NCBI GenBank assembly: GCA_030748215.1
Contig: JASMMK010000054.1
Span: 18,118 to 82,117 of the forward strand
DNA from: Candidatus Scalindua sp.
GTDB lineage: Bacteria; Planctomycetota; Brocadiia; Brocadiales; Scalinduaceae
DNA: 64,000 bases
Direction of reading: 5' to 3'
The position numbers were made by a program, and so were the translations under genes. This document shows, one piece after another, positions 8,226-17,362 of this stretch. The notes beneath the pieces were generated by a model that was not told where the DNA came from, did not search any database, and saw nothing but the letters and a program-made list of their open reading frames with translations. Positions within the stretch are counted from its first letter, which is position 1. The number at the start of each line of letters is the position of its first letter.

Positions 8226-9509
8226 ATGACGCAGTTAAAGCAGGCGAGGTTAAACAAAATAACACCTGAGATGGAACGGGTTGCACAGCTTGAGGGCTGC
8301 GATGTTGAAACTTTAAGGTCAAACATGGCTGAAGGAAAGGCCGTAATTCCATGTAATAAGAAGCATTCAATAAAGAAAATCTGTGGTATAGGCAAGGATC
8401 TTAGAACTAAAGTCAACGCAAACATCGGTACGTCAGCTGACTATCATGGCGTGGAAGAAGAGCTGGAAAAACTTCGTGCCGCTGAAGACGCACAGGCAGA
8501 TACCGTAATGGATCTCAGTACTGGTGGGAATCTCCGTGAGGTCAGGCGGGAGATTATGAGAAACTGTTCGATTACAATAGGCAGTGTTCCTATCTATGAA
8601 GCTGCAGTTGATGCAGTTACGAAAAAGCACTCAGTCAGAGATATGACGGCCGCAAGCATGATTGACGCGATAAAGCGTCATTGCGAAGATGGGATCGATT
8701 ATATTACGGTCCATTGTGGTGCGACACATGGTGTCTTGAAACATCTGATGGATCAGAAAAGAGTATGCGGTGTTGTCAGCAGGGGAGGTTCCTTTCTTGT
8801 AGATTGGATGTCTTTTCATAAGAAAGAAAACCCGCTTTACGAACAGTTTGATGAGATTTTGTCGATCGCACATGAATACGATGTAACCCTGAGCCTGGGA
8901 GATGCATTGAGGCCGGGCGCATTAGTGGATGCTTGTGACAGGGCTCAGATTTATGAATTGAATGTATTGGCAGAGCTTACTCAAAGAGCGTGGGATGCGG
9001 ATGTACAGGTTATAGTAGAGGGCCCGGGACACGTTCCTCTCAATCAAATTCAATCTCAGATCCAGTTACAGAAGGAACTTTGCAAAGGTGCACCATTTTA
9101 CGTTCTTGGACCAATTGTAACAGACATTGCCCCGGGTTATGATCATATCACATCTGCAATAGGGGGTGCTATTGCGGCATCCGCCGGTGCTGATTTTCTG
9201 TGTTACGTTACACCGACAGAACACCTGGGGCTGCCGAAGCCACAGGATGTACATGATGGTGTAATTGCGGTGCGTATCGCAGCACATGCTGCTGATATCG
9301 CAAAAGGTATAAAGTCTGCCTGGGAATGGGACAAAACAATGTCTCAGCTCAGACGAAAGCGTGACTGGGAAGGGCAGTTCTCAACGTGTATTGATCCGGA
9401 TCATGCGAGGAAAATAAGAGAAAAGGGCACACCACAGAATGCTGACGTTTGCTCAATGTGTGCTGAATTTTGTGTTTTTAAGGTGGCAGATGACGGTACA
9501 GATAATTAA
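8226..9509 (+). CDS. thiC: Phosphomethylpyrimidine synthase ThiC
   Basis: ThiC is a radical SAM enzyme of unusual fold that rearranges aminoimidazole ribotide to hydroxymethylpyrimidine phosphate in thiamine synthesis. This copy has 427 residues, the short form without the long N-terminal domain of enterobacterial ThiC. Landmarks are DLSTGGNLREVRREI, YITVHCGATHG, VVSRGGSFLVDWM, VEGPGHVPLNQI and the C-terminal cluster CSMCAEFC (CX2CX4C) that holds the [4Fe-4S] centre. The upstream gap is only 42 bp and shows no TPP riboswitch. The stop overlaps the next gene by 20 bp, so the two are co-translated. Confidence 0.96.
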   Translation: MTQLKQARLNKITPEMERVAQLEGCDVETLRSNMAEGKAVIPCNKKHSIKKICGIGKDLRTKVNANIGTSADYHGVEEELEKLRAAEDAQADTVMDLSTGGNLREVRREIMRNCSITIGSVPIYEAAVDAVTKKHSVRDMTAASMIDAIKRHCEDGIDYITVHCGATHGVLKHLMDQKRVCGVVSRGGSFLVDWMSFHKKENPLYEQFDEILSIAHEYDVTLSLGDALRPGALVDACDRAQIYELNVLAELTQRAWDADVQVIVEGPGHVPLNQIQSQIQLQKELCKGAPFYVLGPIVTDIAPGYDHITSAIGGAIAASAGADFLCYVTPTEHLGLPKPQDVHDGVIAVRIAAHAADIAKGIKSAWEWDKTMSQLRRKRDWEGQFSTCIDPDHARKIREKGTPQNADVCSMCAEFCVFKVADDGTDN

Positions 9510-10191
9510 ACACATAGACATTGAGGGGCCGGGTACTATAGGCGGTTTCCTGGATGACGATGGTATCCCCTACAATGTAATAGACGTTTTTAACGAAGAG
9601 CCTCTGCCAAATTCCCTTTCTAACACATCTGCCGTTATTGTACTTGGTGGACCAATGAATGTATATGAAGAGGAGAAATATACTTTTCTTAAACAAGAAG
9701 ATGAATTTTTGAAAGAGGTTATTGAAGAGGGGTTGCCAACTTTGGGCTTTTGCCTTGGCGCTCAATTAATTGCAAAAGCAACAGGGGCATTGGTAAAACA
9801 AAACCCTCAAAAGGAGATCGGTTGGTTTAGTGTCTCGGTGACCGGGGAGGGTTCGGATGATCCTCTATTTCGAGGGTTTCAAGAAGAGTTTGACGTATTC
9901 CAGTGGCATGGGGATACGTTCGATATCCCTGAAGATGCTGTCAGGCTTGCCGAATCAGAACTTTGTCCAAATCAGGCGTTCAGGGTCGGTAGCAATATTT
10001 ATGGCCTGCAGTTTCACGTTGAAGTAACTGACGAAATGATCTATCAGTGGCTTGATGCTTACAGAGATGAAGTTAATTCTTTAATAGGCATAGTAGATCC
10101 CGACCAGATTATTGCTGTTACGAAAACAAAATCAGAGAGCTACAAGGCGCAGGCAAGGCAGTTTTGCTCAAACTTTGTTAAACTGTTATAG
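9490..10191 (+). CDS. Class I glutamine amidotransferase-like protein
   Basis: Protein of about 233 residues from the stand-alone GMP-synthase-like glutamine amidotransferase family. The nucleophile cysteine is in LGFCLGAQLIAKA and the catalytic histidine in LQFHVEV with the partner glutamate. VLGGPMNVYEEEKY matches the oxyanion region. An in-frame extension reaches 9439, but ATG 9490 has AGGTGG just upstream and a short overlap with thiC, so I use it. Members of this family often lack an assigned acceptor. Linkage to thiC hints at a role around thiamine or nucleotide metabolism but does not prove it. Confidence 0.85.
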   Translation: MTVQIIKHIDIEGPGTIGGFLDDDGIPYNVIDVFNEEPLPNSLSNTSAVIVLGGPMNVYEEEKYTFLKQEDEFLKEVIEEGLPTLGFCLGAQLIAKATGALVKQNPQKEIGWFSVSVTGEGSDDPLFRGFQEEFDVFQWHGDTFDIPEDAVRLAESELCPNQAFRVGSNIYGLQFHVEVTDEMIYQWLDAYRDEVNSLIGIVDPDQIIAVTKTKSESYKAQARQFCSNFVKLL

Positions 10192-10202
10192 ATATTAATT
10201 TC

Positions 10203-10236
10203 TCAATTCCTAAATCCCTCAATCCTTAAATCTAAA
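10203..10236. repeat. Degenerate word repeat (CAATTCCTAAATC type)
   Basis: The spacer before the cobalamin adenosyltransferase remnant repeats a loose unit: CAATTCC TAAATCC, CTCAATCC, TTAAATC. This resembles intergenic word repeats that occur as clusters in many environmental genomes. It is one of several distinct families in this window. Confidence 0.4.
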
Positions 10237-10242
10237 TTAATA

Positions 10243-10810
10243 ATGTCCAAAACACCTGAGATCTCCAGACTTGTTCCCGAAGAGAAAAAGGGCCTTATCG
10301 TGGTCATTACAGGTAATGGCAAGGGGAAGACTACTTCCGCTCTTGGTATGGCCGTCAGGCTTGCGGTCATGATATGAGTGTATCTATTATACAGTTTATG
10401 AAGGGGGACCTCTATGCCGGTGAGTGGGATGGTATAAAGAAGCTGGGTGATAAGGTAGAACTGATATCCACAGTAAGGGGTTTTGTGGCATACAAGGGAA
10501 TCCGTTTTCACATGAAGAACATAGAGAGAATGCTCAGTATGCTATTAAACTTGCAGACCAGAAGATGGAATCAGGGAAGGTCGACATTCTTATCCTTAAT
10601 GAGATAAACAATGCCATTAAACTTCGTTTAGTTGATTTATCACAACTCCTCGCAATCATTAAAACCAAACCTCCACTTATGCACCTGGTGCTAACCGGGC
10701 GCGATGCTCATCCTGAGATAATTGAATTAGCTGATATTGTAAGTGAAGTTAATGAAATTAAGCATGCCTACAGAAAAGAGATTGAACCTCAACCGGGTAT
10801 TGATTACTAA
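10243..10810 (+). pseudogene. cobO: Cob(I)alamin adenosyltransferase (BtuR/CobO), two frameshifts
   Basis: The three forward frames together encode a near-complete ATP:corrinoid adenosyltransferase, which adds the adenosyl group to cobalamin. Frame one gives MSKTPEISRLVPEEKKG and the P-loop ITGNGKGKTTSALGMAVRLA. Frame two resumes with GHDMSVSIIQFMKGD after a shift near 10367. Frame three resumes with GKGFCGIQGNPFSHEEH after a shift near 10470 and ends in KHAYRKEIEPQPGIDY. Each shift is explained by one missing base, and adding two bases restores 189 codons plus stop, the usual family length. It is therefore either a recent pseudogene or two sequencing errors. The intact coding quality elsewhere leaves both possible. 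Confidence 0.85.
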
Positions 10811-10978
10811 AAGAGACAGCAATAATACCCACGGTTCCCGGGTTTACAACTATTTTACGCTTGCTTTTAATATTCTACATTTCTACTATAAAACGTTGTA
10901 TGTAATGCTTGTTGATAAGTTTTAAGAGTAGATGCCATTAGGAAGGCTTAATATTAGCTCTAAGGGAAGGGATATTTA

Positions 10979-12163
10979 GTGGATACTATACGAAAAGAAA
11001 TTTTGAAATGTCTGGATGATTTTTCATCCGATGATGATAAGCTTATCTCTGAGCTTAATCATATAACCGAGGAAAATGGTGACGAGGCGTATCAGGTTCT
11101 TTTCAGTGTAATAACTCATCTTGATTTATCACCTGAGCAGGCAGTGGATTATTGGAAGCAGATTGTCAATCATAGAAATATTATGAGTGACTCTCTGGGA
11201 AGGGGTGTAAATTTAAGGACAGCAATATGTGACTACTTCTGCACAATCAATAAATCCATGACGAATCCGATAATAATTGAGATTCGTGTCCTGGAAGATG
11301 CACTCTATTCTTTGAGGTACGACAGCCTTACAGGTCTTTACTCTCGACGTACTTTTGAAGAAGTGTTTGCGAGAGAAGTCGAACGTGCAAATCGCTATGG
11401 CAAGGAATTGTCCGTTCTATTTTTTGATCTTGATGATTTTAAGCAGGTAAATGATACGTTTGGGCATTTGGCGGGAGATGATGCTCTGGAGCATGTTGCC
11501 CGGATAGTAATGGGTGAAGTCAGGACTATTGATATTGCTGCACGTTATGGAGGGGAAGAAATTGTCGTTGTACTGCCTGAAACAGAAAAGGCAGCTGCTT
11601 TTGTAGTCGGAGAGAGAATTCGTGAGAAAGTGGAAGATATGAAACTTGCCTATAATGATAAGATAATCAATTTAACCATTAGTGGTGGTATTGCAACCTT
11701 ACCACTAGATGCAACTGATACAAAAGACCTGATAGCAAACGCTGATATTGCTGTTTATAAAGCCAAAGAAGAGGGTAAAAATAATATTGTAATTTACTCT
11801 GAGAACAGACGCCGTTTCATTCGAGTAGATTTTATCACTGATATTGATGTCCGTGAAATTGATTCCAATGAGGCGGTTGATGTTTTGGGTATAAAAAGCA
11901 CAGACCTGAGTACGGGAGGAATTCTTTTTAAATCCAGTCACTCCATAGATATGGGTACTCAAGTACAACTTCAAATACCCACCGGTATGACAGGTGAGCC
12001 TTTGTTGGTTGTCGGGACAGTTGTTCGTGTTGAGAAATTTGGATCTAATCAATTTGACATTGGAATCTCATTTATAAAAGTAGACGGCTCCGCGAGAAAT
12101 GAGCTTTCAAGATGTATCAGGAAGTGTATATGCGAGGAAATATCTATTCAACCAGAAGGGTAG
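10979..12163 (+). CDS. Diguanylate cyclase with C-terminal PilZ domain
   Basis: Protein of 394 residues. A helical N-terminal domain (about 1-115) is followed by a GGDEF domain (about 118-275) that makes cyclic di-GMP. The active-site loop is GGEEI. An RTID inhibitory site lies exactly five residues before it, as in product-inhibited enzymes. The C-terminal domain (about 278-390) carries RRFIR and DLSTGG, the RxxxR and DxSxxG signatures of a c-di-GMP-binding PilZ domain. One protein thus appears to make and sense the signal. The start is GTG at 10979 behind AAGGGAAGGG. There is no membrane segment, so it is cytoplasmic. Binding and activity are inferred from motifs. Confidence 0.9.
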   Translation: MDTIRKEILKCLDDFSSDDDKLISELNHITEENGDEAYQVLFSVITHLDLSPEQAVDYWKQIVNHRNIMSDSLGRGVNLRTAICDYFCTINKSMTNPIIIEIRVLEDALYSLRYDSLTGLYSRRTFEEVFAREVERANRYGKELSVLFFDLDDFKQVNDTFGHLAGDDALEHVARIVMGEVRTIDIAARYGGEEIVVVLPETEKAAAFVVGERIREKVEDMKLAYNDKIINLTISGGIATLPLDATDTKDLIANADIAVYKAKEEGKNNIVIYSENRRRFIRVDFITDIDVREIDSNEAVDVLGIKSTDLSTGGILFKSSHSIDMGTQVQLQIPTGMTGEPLLVVGTVVRVEKFGSNQFDIGISFIKVDGSARNELSRCIRKCICEEISIQPEG

Positions 12164-12405
12164 AATGGCAATTATAATCATTGACATTGCGACATCTCAC
12201 ATTTAATATATCTCTGAGATATTTACACATTCTTGTGTTTGAAGCTAAACATAAATAATAACGTTCAGAAATTTGTTGGGTATTATTAATATAGATATAA
12301 ACGAAAAACGTTTGTTGAAAAAATTAATACGTTAATAAATAGATGAAGGGTTATTTCCAATACAATTTTAATGGTACTATTTTAACTTAATAGCAGGAGG
12401 TTAAA

Positions 12406-12642
12406 ATGCCGTATGATAAAGCATTGGATGAATGTGTAATCGCAAAATCGTGGGAAAATGATCAAGAGAAATTGACGGCAAGTATTTTTTCATATAATAA
12501 GGGTATTAAAAAACTGCAACTCACCCGGGAGAATAAAAACAGTAAGGGTGAGCTCCGGTTTGCGAAATTGGGAAGGTTGACTAAAGAAGAGGTAGACGCT
12601 CTTCTTCCTTTAATTAATGAAGTACGTACTAGTATGGATTAG
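12406..12642 (+). CDS. Small protein of unknown function
   Basis: Protein of 78 residues with a strong ribosome-binding site (AGGAGG at about 12394-12399). It has no signal peptide, membrane segment or cysteine cluster: a single cysteine is near residue 10. The sequence is mixed beta then helical, with a central KGIKKLQLTREN strand and a C-terminal RLTKEEVDALLPLINEV helix. The size and basic middle part would allow a nucleic-acid-binding or regulatory role, but I recognise no family. It stands alone between the GGDEF-PilZ gene and a structured spacer before miaB. Confidence 0.6.
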   Translation: MPYDKALDECVIAKSWENDQEKLTASIFSYNKGIKKLQLTRENKNSKGELRFAKLGRLTKEEVDALLPLINEVRTSMD

Positions 12643-12671
12643 TACTAAAGCAGTAAGTAGCAGAATGATTT

Positions 12672-12959
12672 AACAGAGTTCTGTTGTGGCTTTATATATT
12701 CTTCAATTCCGTAGCTAACGGTACTCGTACAGATAGATACCAGTCCTAACGGCTGAGCCGGAAGGACTGGTGGGAGTTAGAACGGGTAAATCAAACTTGT
12801 CATATCCAGACAGTCGCCTGAGAACTACCCTGTGGGCGGCTACGAGGTTTGTCCCAGGCTGGACACCATGGCACCGATGCCAATCAACTAAGCTGAATCA
12901 ACAACATCTTCTAATAAAGGTAGCCCCGGTTAGTGACAGGTAAGGACAATAACGTTGTC
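12672..12959 (+). ncRNA. Candidate multi-hairpin structured RNA upstream of miaB
   Basis: The 365-bp gap before miaB is locally GC-richer and full of potential stems. These are AACAGA/TCTGTT (12672-12685); ACCAGTCCT/AGGACTGGT (12739-12747 with 12763-12771) enclosing CGGC-TGA-GCCG; GTCGCC/GGCGGC (12813-12818 with 12835-12840); GTCC/GGAC (12851-12864); GGCA/TGCC (12870-12881); and GACAA/TTGTC (12945-12959). No open frame explains it. I could not match it to RNase P RNA, tmRNA, 6S RNA, T-box, cobalamin or group II intron consensus. Strand is assigned only because miaB follows. Confidence 0.4.
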
Positions 12960-13007
12960 TTGAATACATAAATAATAATTTTGTGATTAAGAAAGACGGA
13001 AATCTAT

Positions 13008-14378
13008 ATGATAAGTAAACCAAAAAACTTGAAAGACAGTTCACTGAAGGTATACATCAAGACCTTTGGCTGTCAGATGAATAAGCTGGACACAGAGTTG
13101 TCAATAGGTTCACTTACAAAAAAAGGTTACTCGTTTGCCGAGGATGAGAACGATGCAGATGTTATTCTCCTGAATACCTGCAGTGTCCGTGATAAGGCGG
13201 AACATAAAGTATATTCACAACTCGGCAGTTTGAGAAGTCAAAAGGAGAAGAACCCTGAACTGATTCTTGGTGTTCTTGGCTGTATGGCACAAAACGAGGG
13301 AGATAAGATTTTCAAACGCATGCCGCATGTTAATCTTGTTTGCGGAACAAGGATGTTTTCCAGGCTTCCTGAATTACTTGATGAAATCAGTGGAAGTAAT
13401 AAACACGTTCTGGCTATTGATGAAGACGGAGAAGTTAATTTTGACAGGATGGTTACTCAGAGGCAAAACCGATACAACGCTTTTGTTTCCATTATGAGGG
13501 GATGCGATAATTACTGTTCTTATTGCATTGTGCCATATGTCAGAGGCAGAGAATTCAGCAGAACAGTAACAGACATCGTAGACGAGGTTAAGAAGCTTGC
13601 GGATGATGGGTGTAAAGAGATTACACTGCTGGGCCAGAATGTAAACTCTTATGGGAAAGGTTTGGATGGAAAAGTAACTCTGGCTACCTTGCTGAGAGAA
13701 CTTGATCCAATAGACGGTATAGAGAGAATTCATTTTATTACATCTCATCCTAAAGATATGACCAGAGAAATCCTGGAGGCTGTCGGAGAATTACCGGGAG
13801 TGTGTGAGTATTTACACATGCCGGCACAATCAGGTTCAGACAGAATATTAGAAAAAATGAAACGGCAGTATACTTCAGCACATTATAGAGAACTCGTTGA
13901 GATGGCCAGGTCAATAGTGCCGGGCATTAAGATCGCGAGTGACTTTATAGTGGGTTTCCCGGGTGAAACAGAGGAGGACTTCCAGGATACAGTGGACCTG
14001 TTGAGAGACGTTCGTTGTCAAAGTAGTTTTATATTTAAATACTCACCACGAACAGGGACTGCAGCTATGGAATTAGTCGATGACGTTATAGAAGAGACAA
14101 AGAAAAACAGAAATCATATACTGTTAGAATTGCAGAAAAAAATAAGCACTGAAGAAAACATGAAAATGCATGGAAAATCTGTAGAGATTTTAGTGGAAGG
14201 TGAAAGTAAATCCGATGCAGGCAGACTAGTTGGAAGAACACGTCAAAACCATATTGTTGTCTTCAGCCCGCCCTTAGAAGTTAATCAAGCAGGTGTATCT
14301 TCCGCACTGTCTGGTACGCTTATCAATGTTGAAATTGCAGACTCAACAGATCTGACACTTTTCGGTGTTATAAAATAA
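13008..14378 (+). CDS. miaB: tRNA-2-methylthio-N6-dimethylallyladenosine synthase MiaB
   Basis: MiaB adds a methylthio group to i6A37 of tRNAs that read UNN codons. The 456-residue length is typical. The N-terminal UPF0004 domain carries three cysteines for the auxiliary [4Fe-4S] cluster (FGCQMN, NTCSVRD, LGCMAQ). The radical SAM motif is CDNYCSYCIVPYVRGRE, followed by EITLLGQNVNSYG. A TRAM domain ends the protein. QMNKLD near the N terminus favours MiaB over the RimO and MtaB relatives. It lies directly after the structured spacer and is convergent with apgM. Confidence 0.94.
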   Translation: MISKPKNLKDSSLKVYIKTFGCQMNKLDTELSIGSLTKKGYSFAEDENDADVILLNTCSVRDKAEHKVYSQLGSLRSQKEKNPELILGVLGCMAQNEGDKIFKRMPHVNLVCGTRMFSRLPELLDEISGSNKHVLAIDEDGEVNFDRMVTQRQNRYNAFVSIMRGCDNYCSYCIVPYVRGREFSRTVTDIVDEVKKLADDGCKEITLLGQNVNSYGKGLDGKVTLATLLRELDPIDGIERIHFITSHPKDMTREILEAVGELPGVCEYLHMPAQSGSDRILEKMKRQYTSAHYRELVEMARSIVPGIKIASDFIVGFPGETEEDFQDTVDLLRDVRCQSSFIFKYSPRTGTAAMELVDDVIEETKKNRNHILLELQKKISTEENMKMHGKSVEILVEGESKSDAGRLVGRTRQNHIVVFSPPLEVNQAGVSSALSGTLINVEIADSTDLTLFGVIK

Positions 14379-14401
14379 TCATAAGAACTTACCGCAGTTA
14401 G

Positions 14402-14430
14402 CTCGTAACCCACAACTCGCAACCCGAAAC
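14402..14430. repeat. GAGTTGCGAGTTG-type word repeat
   Basis: The spacer between miaB and apgM reads, on the minus strand, GAGTTTCGGGTTGCGAGTTG followed by TGGGTTACGAG. The core GGTTGCGAGTTG recurs at 18507-18533, and a GAGTTGCGAGTTG variant at 18749-18773. All three copies sit directly behind or between gene ends. Confidence 0.5.
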
Positions 14431-15627
14431 TCAAGTGGCATCACCTTTAATGAACTGGCTCATTAGTTGGTACCCTTTTTTTACCTTCAAGCCAGTCTGT
14501 TCTGCATTTGATTCCGAGAACTCCAGGTTACTCTTATTATCACAGCCGGTTCCATACATAGCAAATGGTACCGGGTCTGAAGTGTGAGTTCTCTTGCTTA
14601 TTGGTGTATAGTGGTCTGGAAGGACAAGAATACGAAAATCGTCATATTTTTCCAGCGCTTCAAGAACTGGGCCTACAATTTTTTTATCAATATTTTCAAT
14701 AGCACGAATTTTTTCATGAGTATTACCTTCATGTCCTGCCTCATCCGGCGCTTCAATATGTACCAGGACCAGATCATGAGTCTCCAGTGCTTCAATTGCG
14801 TATTTTGCCTTAGCATCATAATCTGTGTCCAGGTATGCTGTAGCTCCAGGTACCTCTATAATATCCCAGCCAATATAAGTTGCCAGCCCTCTCAGTAAAT
14901 CAACACCTGTTATGACTGCACCTGAGATTCCATACAACTCCTCGAAAGGTGTTAATGATGGCCGCTTTCCCTGCCCCCATAACCAAATCATATTTGCGGG
15001 GTTTTCGCCAAGGTCCAGCCTTACCTTATTCACCTCATGGTTTTCAAGTAAATGGAATGAATCCCGCATCAATTCAAATAGAATTTCACTACCCGTTCCC
15101 TTCGGTAAATTCTTTGTTATCGATTTACCTATAATATCGTGCGGTGGGGTGCAATCAGCTTCTAACGGAACATCCCCGCTGTAAACCATTATGTTACGGT
15201 AACTCGTCCCTGCATAAAATTTTACGTCTTTATCGGCAAATTTATCATTCAGAACTGACATAATAAGTTCTGCTTCTTTATCTGAAACATGTCCCGCACT
15301 GAAGTCTGCCAGTATGCCCTCATTTGCTGTAATGAGATTGCAACGGACAGCCCAATCGTTCTCGCCCAGTTCGATACCCAGGCTTACAGATTCCAGCGGT
15401 GCTCTTCCAGTATAACAATCCTCCGGGTTATAACCCAGGACAGAAAGGCCTGCAACATCGCTTCCGGGTTTAAAGTTCTTAGGTATGGTATTGACGACAC
15501 CCATTATTCCATTAGATGAGATATTATCCATGTTTGGTGTCCTGGCAGCTTCCATTGGAGTCCTTCCGCTCAGCTTCTCCAGTTTATAATCGGCCATTCC
15601 ATCCGGGATGATAACACAAAATTTCAT
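14431..15627 (-). CDS. apgM: Cofactor-independent phosphoglycerate mutase (ApgM type)
   Basis: This enzyme of the alkaline phosphatase superfamily interconverts 2- and 3-phosphoglycerate. The 398-residue length matches the archaeal-type family. N-terminal IPDGMADYKLEKLSGRTPM carries the first metal-binding aspartate. NTIPKNFKPGSDVAGLSVLGYNP contains the serine nucleophile region. HIEAPDEAGHEG and LPDHYTPISKRTHTSDP supply the C-terminal metal ligands. This type is common in planctomycetes and archaea. The gene stands alone, transcribed leftward. The nearby ribulose or heptose-forming relatives of this fold are less likely given the motif match. Confidence 0.92.
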   Translation of the reverse strand: MKFCVIIPDGMADYKLEKLSGRTPMEAARTPNMDNISSNGIMGVVNTIPKNFKPGSDVAGLSVLGYNPEDCYTGRAPLESVSLGIELGENDWAVRCNLITANEGILADFSAGHVSDKEAELIMSVLNDKFADKDVKFYAGTSYRNIMVYSGDVPLEADCTPPHDIIGKSITKNLPKGTGSEILFELMRDSFHLLENHEVNKVRLDLGENPANMIWLWGQGKRPSLTPFEELYGISGAVITGVDLLRGLATYIGWDIIEVPGATAYLDTDYDAKAKYAIEALETHDLVLVHIEAPDEAGHEGNTHEKIRAIENIDKKIVGPVLEALEKYDDFRILVLPDHYTPISKRTHTSDPVPFAMYGTGCDNKSNLEFSESNAEQTGLKVKKGYQLMSQFIKGDAT

Positions 15628-15912
15628 TTAATTTTGCCTTTCTACCTCGTTAACACGGTTAGATAGGGTTTTTACCTCTTTAGTCAAGTGTCTTGTTGTA
15701 GAATGAATTTCAGCATATTTATGATTGAGAATATACATTTATTGATAAAATTCAATATAACAGACACCTGCTATTAAATCAATGCATTTTGAGTGTAAAC
15801 GTTTATAAAAACGCCACTTGTCAATAACATCCATATGTTTTTTTCTTGTCATGTTAAACCCTCTTTGATAATATCAAATGCTATTTATATATAGAGAGGT
15901 AAACATCTCAAA

Positions 15913-16839
15913 ATGATAAGCTTAAAAGACAAAGATATAATCTCCATTCTGGACTTTACGAAGGAAGAGATATTATATATTTTGGAAATCTCCGCCAGGA
16001 TGGAGAGAGAAACTTGTCCTGATATTTTAAATGGAAAGATACTTGCAAACCTGTTTTTTGAGCCTTCCACCCGAACGAGATTAAGTTTTGAAGCGGCAAT
16101 GAAACGGATGGGCGGACAGGTTATAGGGTTTGATGAATTAGGCACAACGTCCACGGTTAAAGGGGAATCGTTAAGAGATTCTGTCAAAATAATTGAGGGC
16201 TATTGTGACATCATTGTTTTAAGGCATTTTCTTGAAGGTGCTTCCCGGCTTACGGCGGATTCCGTAAGCATACCGGTTGTTAATGCCGGTGACGGGGCGA
16301 GTCAACATCCGACACAGACCTTTGTCGACCTTTATGCCATAATGAAGGCAAAAGGCGATATCGAGAACCTGTCGGTTGGATTTCTGGGTGATCTGAAATA
16401 TGGTAGGACGGCCCACTCACTGGCATACGCTCTTTCACATTTTAATGCTGATATGTGCTTTATTTCACCTCCAAGTCTCAGAATGCCTAAAGACTATATA
16501 GAGGAGCTGGAAATAAGGGATGTTTCGTTTCAGGAAGTTGACTCCATATCTGAAGTCAGTGAGAAGCTTGATATCCTTTACTGTACAAGGATACAGAAGG
16601 AGCGATTTGCAGAGCCTGTGGAGTATGAGAAAGTAAGGGGGCTCTACAAACTCAGCAAATCTATTATGGACGAGCTTGAGATTAAAGACGACCTTAAAAT
16701 TCTCCATCCACTGCCGCGAGTAGAAGAGATGGATGAGAGCCTGGACGCAACAGAATATGCCATGTATTTTCAACAGGCTCATAGTGGTATTCCGGTTAGA
16801 GAAGCGCTTTTAGCCCTGGTACTAGGTGTCATAAAATGA
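15913..16839 (+). CDS. pyrB: Aspartate carbamoyltransferase catalytic chain
   Basis: PyrB joins carbamoyl phosphate and aspartate, the first committed step of pyrimidine synthesis. The 308 residues are full length. The carbamoyl-phosphate loop FFEPSTRTRLSFE (about residue 50), VINAGDG-like and HPTQTFVDLY segments, and the C-terminal HPLPRVEEMDESL aspartate-binding loop are intact. It overlaps pyrI by four bases (ATGA), giving the classical pyrBI operon and indicating an allosteric holoenzyme of catalytic trimers and regulatory dimers. The 285-bp gap upstream holds no obvious attenuator. Confidence 0.96.
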   Translation: MISLKDKDIISILDFTKEEILYILEISARMERETCPDILNGKILANLFFEPSTRTRLSFEAAMKRMGGQVIGFDELGTTSTVKGESLRDSVKIIEGYCDIIVLRHFLEGASRLTADSVSIPVVNAGDGASQHPTQTFVDLYAIMKAKGDIENLSVGFLGDLKYGRTAHSLAYALSHFNADMCFISPPSLRMPKDYIEELEIRDVSFQEVDSISEVSEKLDILYCTRIQKERFAEPVEYEKVRGLYKLSKSIMDELEIKDDLKILHPLPRVEEMDESLDATEYAMYFQQAHSGIPVREALLALVLGVIK

Positions 16840-17285
16840 AAAAACTAGAAGTTTCTGCAATCGAAGAGGGCACTGTTATTGATCAGATTGCAAATAAGAG
16901 CACGTTCAAGGTTGCCAATATATTGAACACCCAGAAGCTAGAGCAGGTGGTGCTGATCGGTTTTAACCTTTCCAGTAAGAAGTTAGGTAAAAAAGGTATC
17001 ATAAAGATAGGCGGCAGGCTCCTTACACAGGAGGAAGTAAATAAGATTTCACTGATAGCACCGGATGCTACTGTGAATATTATCAAGGATTCGGAAGTTG
17101 TAAAAAAATTCACGGTTGATATTCCGGACTCTATAGAAGAGTTTATGAAGTGTTTTAATCCGAATTGCGTCAGTAATAATCAGAAGATTATAAGCAAGTT
17201 CCATGTGATAAATAAGGATCCTATAAGGATAAGATGTCACTATTGTGAACGTCACATGGGTGTAGATGATATTGAGTTGGTTTAA
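16836..17285 (+). CDS. pyrI: Aspartate carbamoyltransferase regulatory chain
   Basis: PyrI binds CTP, UTP or ATP and transmits allosteric control to PyrB. The 149-residue length is normal. The N-terminal allosteric domain includes VSAIEEGTVIDQI. The C-terminal zinc domain has the four cysteines CFNPNC and CHYCERH, which contact the catalytic subunits. The start overlaps the pyrB stop by four bases. Presence of PyrI implies end-product feedback on pyrimidine synthesis in this organism. Confidence 0.95.
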   Translation: MKKLEVSAIEEGTVIDQIANKSTFKVANILNTQKLEQVVLIGFNLSSKKLGKKGIIKIGGRLLTQEEVNKISLIAPDATVNIIKDSEVVKKFTVDIPDSIEEFMKCFNPNCVSNNQKIISKFHVINKDPIRIRCHYCERHMGVDDIELV

Positions 17286-17362
17286 CTGCTTAACCCGACT
17301 TTCATATAAGAGAGAAGAGAAGTTAGAAATTAAAATTAGTTTTAGAGAATGGAGAGAAAGAG

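Noticed and set aside
12739..12840. RNase P RNA resemblance (CAGACAGTCGCC and paired GGCGGC)
   Set aside because: The universal GAGGAAAGTCC block and the matching 3' ACAGAA segment are absent, so the similarity is limited to one short stem.
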